Assembly (NCBI RefSeq): GCF_036634175.1
Contig: NZ_JAZIFX010000001.1
Span: forward strand, 4,526,001-4,590,000
Direction of reading: 5' to 3'
DNA length: 64,000 bases
DNA from: Streptomyces sp. P9-A2
GTDB lineage: Bacteria > Actinomycetota > Actinomycetes > Streptomycetales > Streptomycetaceae
A program made the translations under genes and the position numbers. The notes below the pieces were generated by a model, which ran no database searches, was not told the origin of the DNA, and saw only the letters and a program-made list of their open reading frames with translations. Of this stretch, positions 60,474 through 64,000 are shown in pieces (within the stretch, counting starts at the first letter, position 1; every line of letters starts with the position of its first letter).

Positions 60474-61596
60474 CTTCGGCCGGGACCACCCGATGGACCC
60501 GGTCCGGCTCGCGCTGACCCGGAGTCTGGTGGGCGCCCTGGAGCTGGACCGCGAGGTCGCGGTGGTCGCCGCGAAGACGGCCGGTGAGTCGACGCTGCGG
60601 CTGGTGCACCGCGAGGACTACATCGACGCGGTCAGGGCGGCGTCGGCGGATCCGGCGGCCGCGGACCAGTCGTACGGGCTGGGGACGACGGACGATCCCG
60701 CCTTCGTGGGGATGCACGAGGCGGCGGCGCTGATCGCGGGGCAGTCGGTGGGCGCGGCGGAGGCCGTGTGGCGCGGCGAGGCCCTGCACGCCGTGAACTT
60801 CACGGGCGGGCTGCACCACGCGATGCCCGGGGCGGCCTCGGGGTTCTGCGTGTACAACGACGCGGCGCTGGCCATCGCCCGGCTGCTGGAGCTGGGCGCC
60901 GAACGCGTTGCGTACGTCGACGTCGACGTGCATCACGGGGACGGGGTGCAGGCGGCGTTCTGGGAGGACCCGAGGGTCCTCACGGTGTCGCTGCACGAGC
61001 ATCCCCGGACCCTGTTCCCGCAGACCGGGTGGCCGGAGGAGACCGGCGCGGACAGTGCGCAGGGCAGCGCGGTCAACGTCGCCCTGCCGGCCGGGACCGG
61101 GGACGAGGGATGGCTTCGGGCGTTCCACGCCGTGGTGCCGGAGCTGCTCGCGGACTTCCGGCCGCAGGTGCTGGTGACGCAGCACGGGGCCGACACACAC
61201 TTCGAGGATCCGCTGGCACATCTGGCGGTGTCACTGGACGCGCAGCGTGCGGTGCAGGTGGCATGCCACGAGCTGGCGCACGAGTACGCCGACGGCCGGT
61301 GGGTGGCGCTGGGCGGCGGCGGTTACGCGGTGGTGGAGGTCGTCCCGCGGTCCTGGACGCATCTGGTGGGGATCGCGGCCGGGAAGCCGGTGGATCCGGT
61401 GACGATGATCCCCGAGAGCTGGCGGCAGGAGGTGTACGCCCGGACCCGGCAGCTGGGGCCGATGCGGATGACCGACGGCCGATGGCCCGTGTCCTGGGCC
61501 TCCTGGGAGGCCGGCTACGACCCGGCGGACCGGCTGGACCAGGCGGTCCTGGCGACCCGGCGCGCGGTGTTCCCGCTACGAGGACTGCTGCCCTAG
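60424..61596 (+). CDS. acuC: AcuC-type histone deacetylase-family enzyme
   Basis: 390 residues from ATG 60424. Zinc-dependent class I deacetylase fold: active-site HH pair in TGGLHHAMPG, GFCVYNDAAL, the zinc ligands DVDVHHGDGVQ and TQHGADTHFEDP, and the transition-state Tyr region GGGGYAVVEV. In Bacillus AcuC deacetylates acetyl-CoA synthetase and thereby controls acetate/acetoin use. It starts inside the 3' end of the MFS gene. The physiological substrate here is inferred from family. Confidence 0.9.
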   Translation: MSGRAQLMWDEAVTGYDFGRDHPMDPVRLALTRSLVGALELDREVAVVAAKTAGESTLRLVHREDYIDAVRAASADPAAADQSYGLGTTDDPAFVGMHEAAALIAGQSVGAAEAVWRGEALHAVNFTGGLHHAMPGAASGFCVYNDAALAIARLLELGAERVAYVDVDVHHGDGVQAAFWEDPRVLTVSLHEHPRTLFPQTGWPEETGADSAQGSAVNVALPAGTGDEGWLRAFHAVVPELLADFRPQVLVTQHGADTHFEDPLAHLAVSLDAQRAVQVACHELAHEYADGRWVALGGGGYAVVEVVPRSWTHLVGIAAGKPVDPVTMIPESWRQEVYARTRQLGPMRMTDGRWPVSWASWEAGYDPADRLDQAVLATRRAVFPLRGLLP

Positions 61597-61766
61597 GTCG
61601 TACAGGGCGGGGACGCGGCCCCGCGTCGTCGCCCGATGGTGTCGCTTCGGCGTCGCCGGCCCTGTGTCTGCGCGTCCTGCGTCCGCTCCCGTGTGGTTAC
61701 GCCGACCGTGCGGTGTTTCCCGGGTTCTTGGGGTGGCCCGGGACCGGATCGCGCACCATCGCTGCC

Positions 61767-62777
61767 GTGCCGACCACGACCGACCCTCCCACAGGCCCTC
61801 CCACAGGCCCTCCCGCCGACCCATCTGCCGTTCTGGCCCCTGGCCCGTCGGCCGGTCCTTCCGGCGGCCCTCCCGCCGACTCTCCCGGCGGCCCTTCCGC
61901 CGACCCGCCCGCCGGTCCAGCCCCCGGTCCGTCGGCCGGACCGGCCTCCGCCTCTCCCGCCGGTCCGGGTGTCGCCGGTCTTCGTGCGCATCTGCTGGCC
62001 GCCCGGCTGTCCGGGACCGTGGCCACCACGAGGGAGGAGAGCCTGCGGAGTTACCGGCTCTTCGCCGCCCGGGACCCGCGCGCACTGATCGGCCTCGACC
62101 CGGAAGGGGTATGGGGACAGCGGGAATTGATCGAACTGATGGCGGCCAGGTGTGGTGTTTCGGCCGATCCTCGTCATGTTTCCGGGCATGATGTGATCGA
62201 CCCGGAGCGGACCCTGGACGCCCTGGACGCCTGTGCGGAGCGGATCGAGGCCGCGGCCCGGAGCGGTGTGCCCGTGCTGCTCGGCACCGGTCACCCGCAC
62301 CGGCTGCTCGGTTTCTACGCAGCTCTGGCAGACGCCCTGTCGGCGGCCGGATGTGAGGTCCTCACCTCTGCGCAGGGTCGCTGTGTCGACATAACGACCC
62401 GGTTCGGCCTACGCACGCACCACCTCGACTACGTACGAGGAGTCGCGCTGGTCCGGGGCGCACATTCCGAACGCTCCGGTGGTGAGCCCGGCGTACATAC
62501 GCACTCCCCGCTCCCGGTTCGGACCGCGCTCGCCGCGGCCGCCGAAGCCGGCGGGCCGCTTCCCGGGCTGGTGATCGGAGATCACGGCTGGGCCTGCGGG
62601 GCAGGTCAGCTGGGGTTCGAGGTCATCGCGCTGGCCGATGTGAACGACCCCGCCCCGTTCGTGGGGGAGGCCGAGGGGTGCCTCTCGGTGGTCGTTCCAC
62701 TTGATGACGGTGTGCGGTCCGCTCACTACCTGCCGCTGGCCCGCTACGTACTCAATCGAGCGTGTCTGTCACAGTAG
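61767..62777 (+). CDS. Conserved actinobacterial phosphatase-like protein with Pro/Gly-rich N-terminus
   Basis: 336 residues from GTG 61767. The first 75 residues are a Gly-Pro-Pro and Gly-Pro-Ser repeat of low complexity. The conserved part (about 80-336) has the segments LRSYRLFAARDPRALIGLDP, VPVLLGTGHPHRLLGFYAAL, DITTRFGLRTHHLDYVRGVA, VIGDHGWACGAGQLGFEVIA and ADVNDPAPFVGEAEGCLSVV, rich in His/Asp. Annotators often call relatives phosphatase; I cannot confirm the catalytic residues from sequence alone. It lies upstream of the HTH-bS22 pair. Confidence 0.72.
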   Translation: MPTTTDPPTGPPTGPPADPSAVLAPGPSAGPSGGPPADSPGGPSADPPAGPAPGPSAGPASASPAGPGVAGLRAHLLAARLSGTVATTREESLRSYRLFAARDPRALIGLDPEGVWGQRELIELMAARCGVSADPRHVSGHDVIDPERTLDALDACAERIEAAARSGVPVLLGTGHPHRLLGFYAALADALSAAGCEVLTSAQGRCVDITTRFGLRTHHLDYVRGVALVRGAHSERSGGEPGVHTHSPLPVRTALAAAAEAGGPLPGLVIGDHGWACGAGQLGFEVIALADVNDPAPFVGEAEGCLSVVVPLDDGVRSAHYLPLARYVLNRACLSQ

Positions 62778-62906
62778 GCCGCCGATGGGTGCACCTCTTC
62801 CCCACTCGCATCACCCGCCCCTACATTGGGGAGTGAGCACGCAACGACGAAGAGTCACCGGAAGGGGAAGCCGGTGCCCGTCGAGTGCGGAAGGTTCAGG
62901 TGTGTC

Positions 62907-63119
62907 ATGGCTGCAGCTGGCGAGAGGCCTCTGAACGAGGTTCGGTTCCTTACCGTGGCGGAAGTCGCCTCGGTGATGCGAGTGTCGAAGATGACCGTGT
63001 ACCGCCTGGTACACAGTGGTCATCTGCCCGCGATCCGGGTGGGGCGGTCCTTCCGCGTCCCCGAGCAAGCGGTTCACGAGTACCTCCGCGAGAGCTATGT
63101 GGGGGTGGAAACGGCCTGA
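62907..63119 (+). CDS. BldC-like small HTH (MerR/excisionase-type) DNA-binding protein
   Basis: 70 residues from ATG 62907; upstream in-frame extension is possible but lacks similarity. The winged HTH of MerR/excisionase type is RFLTVAEVASVMRVSKMTVY, RLVHSGHLPAIRVGRSFRVP, EQAVHEYLRESY. Close in size and type to BldC and to M. tuberculosis Rv0500A, which also precedes the bS22 gene. BldC-like proteins bind direct repeats cooperatively. Its targets are unknown; conservation beside a ribosomal protein gene is the main clue. Confidence 0.88.
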   Translation: MAAAGERPLNEVRFLTVAEVASVMRVSKMTVYRLVHSGHLPAIRVGRSFRVPEQAVHEYLRESYVGVETA

Positions 63120-63274
63120 CGACAGGCCGGGGAGATCCGAACAAAGGCACTCTCGGGCCTCCCCGGCCGTCTCGATTACGACCTCAGCGCTCGGGCGGGT
63201 AGGCTTGCCCTCCGTAGGTCGTGTGGGCCCATGGCGCCCAAACACCGAGTGATGAGAAGTGAGCGAGGGTAGTC

Positions 63275-63373
63275 GTGGGCTCTGTTATCAAGAAGCGGCG
63301 TAAGCGGATGGCCAAGAAGAAGCACCGCAAGCTGCTCAAGCGCACGCGCGTTCAGCGTCGCAACAAGAAGTAA
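63275..63373 (+). CDS. Ribosomal protein bS22 (AURKAIP1/COX24-domain, 32 residues)
   Basis: GTG 63275 to TAA 63373 encodes 32 residues, eighteen of them Lys or Arg: [20 protein letters not shown] then [17 protein letters not shown] lies five bases upstream. It matches the actinobacterial 30S protein bS22 (Rv0500B in M. tuberculosis), whose homologues carry the AURKAIP1/COX24 domain. It binds rRNA on the small subunit. The gene is missed by length-limited ORF searches. It is followed by a 16-bp stem terminator. Confidence 0.93.
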   Translation: MGSVIKKRRKRMAKKKHRKLLKRTRVQRRNKK

Positions 63374-63394
63374 GCGACGACGCGGAAGCGTGTT

Positions 63395-63429
63395 CAGTGG
63401 CCCCCCACCGATGCGGTGGGGGGCCACTG
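63395..63429 (+). terminator. Terminator after bS22
   Basis: Perfect 16-bp stem (63395-63410 with 63414-63429, CAGTGGCCCCCCACCG) with an ATG loop, 22 bases after the bS22 stop. No T-run. Confidence 0.88.
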
Positions 63430-63477
63430 TCATCACATGGGTCGGACTCGTGGCGAAGGCAAGAGGAAGGCACTGTC

Positions 63478-64000
63478 GTGGGGAAAGTCGTGCTGGTGAC
63501 CGGAGTGGCCCGCCCGCTGGGGGGCCGTTTCGTCCGGCGGATCCAGCGTGATCCGGACGTGGACCGGGTCGTCGCCGTGGACGCGGTCCGGCCCACGCAC
63601 CACCTCGGCGGCGCCGACTTCGTCCAGACCGACATCCAGCAGCCCACCGTCGCGCGCGTGCTCGCCGAGGCCGGCGCCGACACCGTCGTCCATCTCGACG
63701 TCACGGGCACGCCGCTCGGCGGCGGCAGCAGCCGGACGGCGCTCAAGGAGACCAACGTCATCGGCACCATGCAACTGCTCGGTGCCTGCCAGAAGTCCCC
63801 TACCGTCAAGCGGCTGGTCGTGAAGTCCAGTACGAACGTCTACGGTTCCGCGCCCCGCGACCCGGCGGTCTTCACCGAGACGACCTCGCCCAAGTCCCTG
63901 CCCAGCAGTGGTTTCGCGAAGGACGCCGTCGAGGTCGAGGGCTATGTGCGAGGCTTCGCGCGCCGCCGCCCGGATGTCGCCGTGTGTGTGCTCAGGTTCG
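63478..64000 (+). CDS. NAD-dependent epimerase/dehydratase (3' truncated by window)
   Basis: 174 complete codons from GTG 63478 to the window edge. Extended short-chain dehydrogenase fold: VLVTGVARPLGGRFVRRIQ (Gly-rich cofactor loop, slightly atypical), VAVDAVRPT, TDIQQPTVAR, VVHLDVTG, TNVIGTMQLLGACQ, LVVKSSTNVYGSAPRDP with the catalytic Ser/Thr, and the start of the YxxxK region falling near SGFAKDAVEVEGYV, where Phe replaces the usual catalytic Tyr before Lys. The mycobacterial neighbour Rv0501 (galE2) is of the same class. The remainder lies outside the window. Confidence 0.86.
   Translation, partial: MGKVVLVTGVARPLGGRFVRRIQRDPDVDRVVAVDAVRPTHHLGGADFVQTDIQQPTVARVLAEAGADTVVHLDVTGTPLGGGSSRTALKETNVIGTMQLLGACQKSPTVKRLVVKSSTNVYGSAPRDPAVFTETTSPKSLPSSGFAKDAVEVEGYVRGFARRRPDVAVCVLRF

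Overview
The window is a high-GC actinobacterial chromosome segment, almost certainly Streptomyces. The 16S, 23S and 5S genes read as streptomycete, GTG starts are common, and third codon positions are strongly G/C. Gene order matches the S. coelicolor SCO33xx region as I know it: an orphan nuoD, panC-nadB-nadC-coaX, lsr2, clpC, sigE-cseABC, disA/radA, ilvD, trpRS1 and an rRNA operon. These are core-region genes. I see no transposase, integrase, prophage, CRISPR array or complete biosynthetic cluster.

Layout. 1-6 kb: a truncated membrane-anchored coiled-coil protein with a (Ala-Thr/Ala-Asp) repeat, a translationally coupled pair of PH-domain membrane proteins, an orphan NuoD-like protein and, convergent to it, a MidA/NDUFAF7-type methyltransferase. 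6-11.5 kb: a NarL-type two-component pair, a TmrB-like ATPase, an ArsR-type regulator with an upstream dyad, and a PLP-dependent threonine-aldolase-type enzyme with a DQ-rich N-terminus. 11.6-17.3 kb: a tightly coupled cofactor operon (Rossmann/DUF2520 protein, panC, nadB, nadC, coaX) covering steps of CoA and NAD synthesis. 17.7-24.3 kb: small hypothetical proteins, a BlaI-type repressor, ArgA-type N-acetyltransferase, lsr2 (xenogeneic silencer) and clpC with a ClgR-type box in a long leader. 24.3-30 kb: acid phosphatase, LytM/M23 endopeptidase and the cell-envelope stress system sigE-cseA-cseB-cseC. 30-35.6 kb: DNA maintenance and signalling (mutY, disA, radA). 35.7-43.6 kb: a sigma-like/zinc-finger/TM/BACON-like fusion, a Cys-rich protein, Ppx-type phosphatase, sugar-phosphate isomerase, TetR regulator and ilvD. 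43.7-50.9 kb: a Ser/Thr kinase with a PQQ-type sensor, an SH3 protein, an apparently leaderless ABC exporter operon with a promoter palindrome, proC and an isochorismatase-family hydrolase. 51-52.3 kb: trpS with a complete ribosome-mediated attenuator. 52.5-58.2 kb: rRNA operon (16S-23S-5S, no spacer tRNA). 58.2-64 kb: HAD phosphatase, MFS transporter, AcuC-type deacetylase, a Pro-rich protein, a BldC-like HTH protein, the 32-residue ribosomal protein bS22, and the start of an NAD-dependent epimerase.

How the parts relate. The ppx, isomerase, proC, small HTH, bS22 and epimerase genes are spread through the right half but keep the order I recall from M. tuberculosis Rv0496-Rv0501, so this is an ancestral actinobacterial neighbourhood with later insertions. 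The envelope theme (sigE/cse, M23 peptidase, PQQ kinase, PH-domain pair) and the c-di-AMP synthase DisA sit close together. The most intriguing points are: the orphan NuoD that keeps the Arg methylated in mammalian NDUFS2 and sits beside an NDUFAF7-family methyltransferase; the sigma-like/anti-sigma-like membrane fusion; the trpS leader with all four attenuator segments; and a dispersed palindromic element, one copy of which adds codons to an ABC ATPase.
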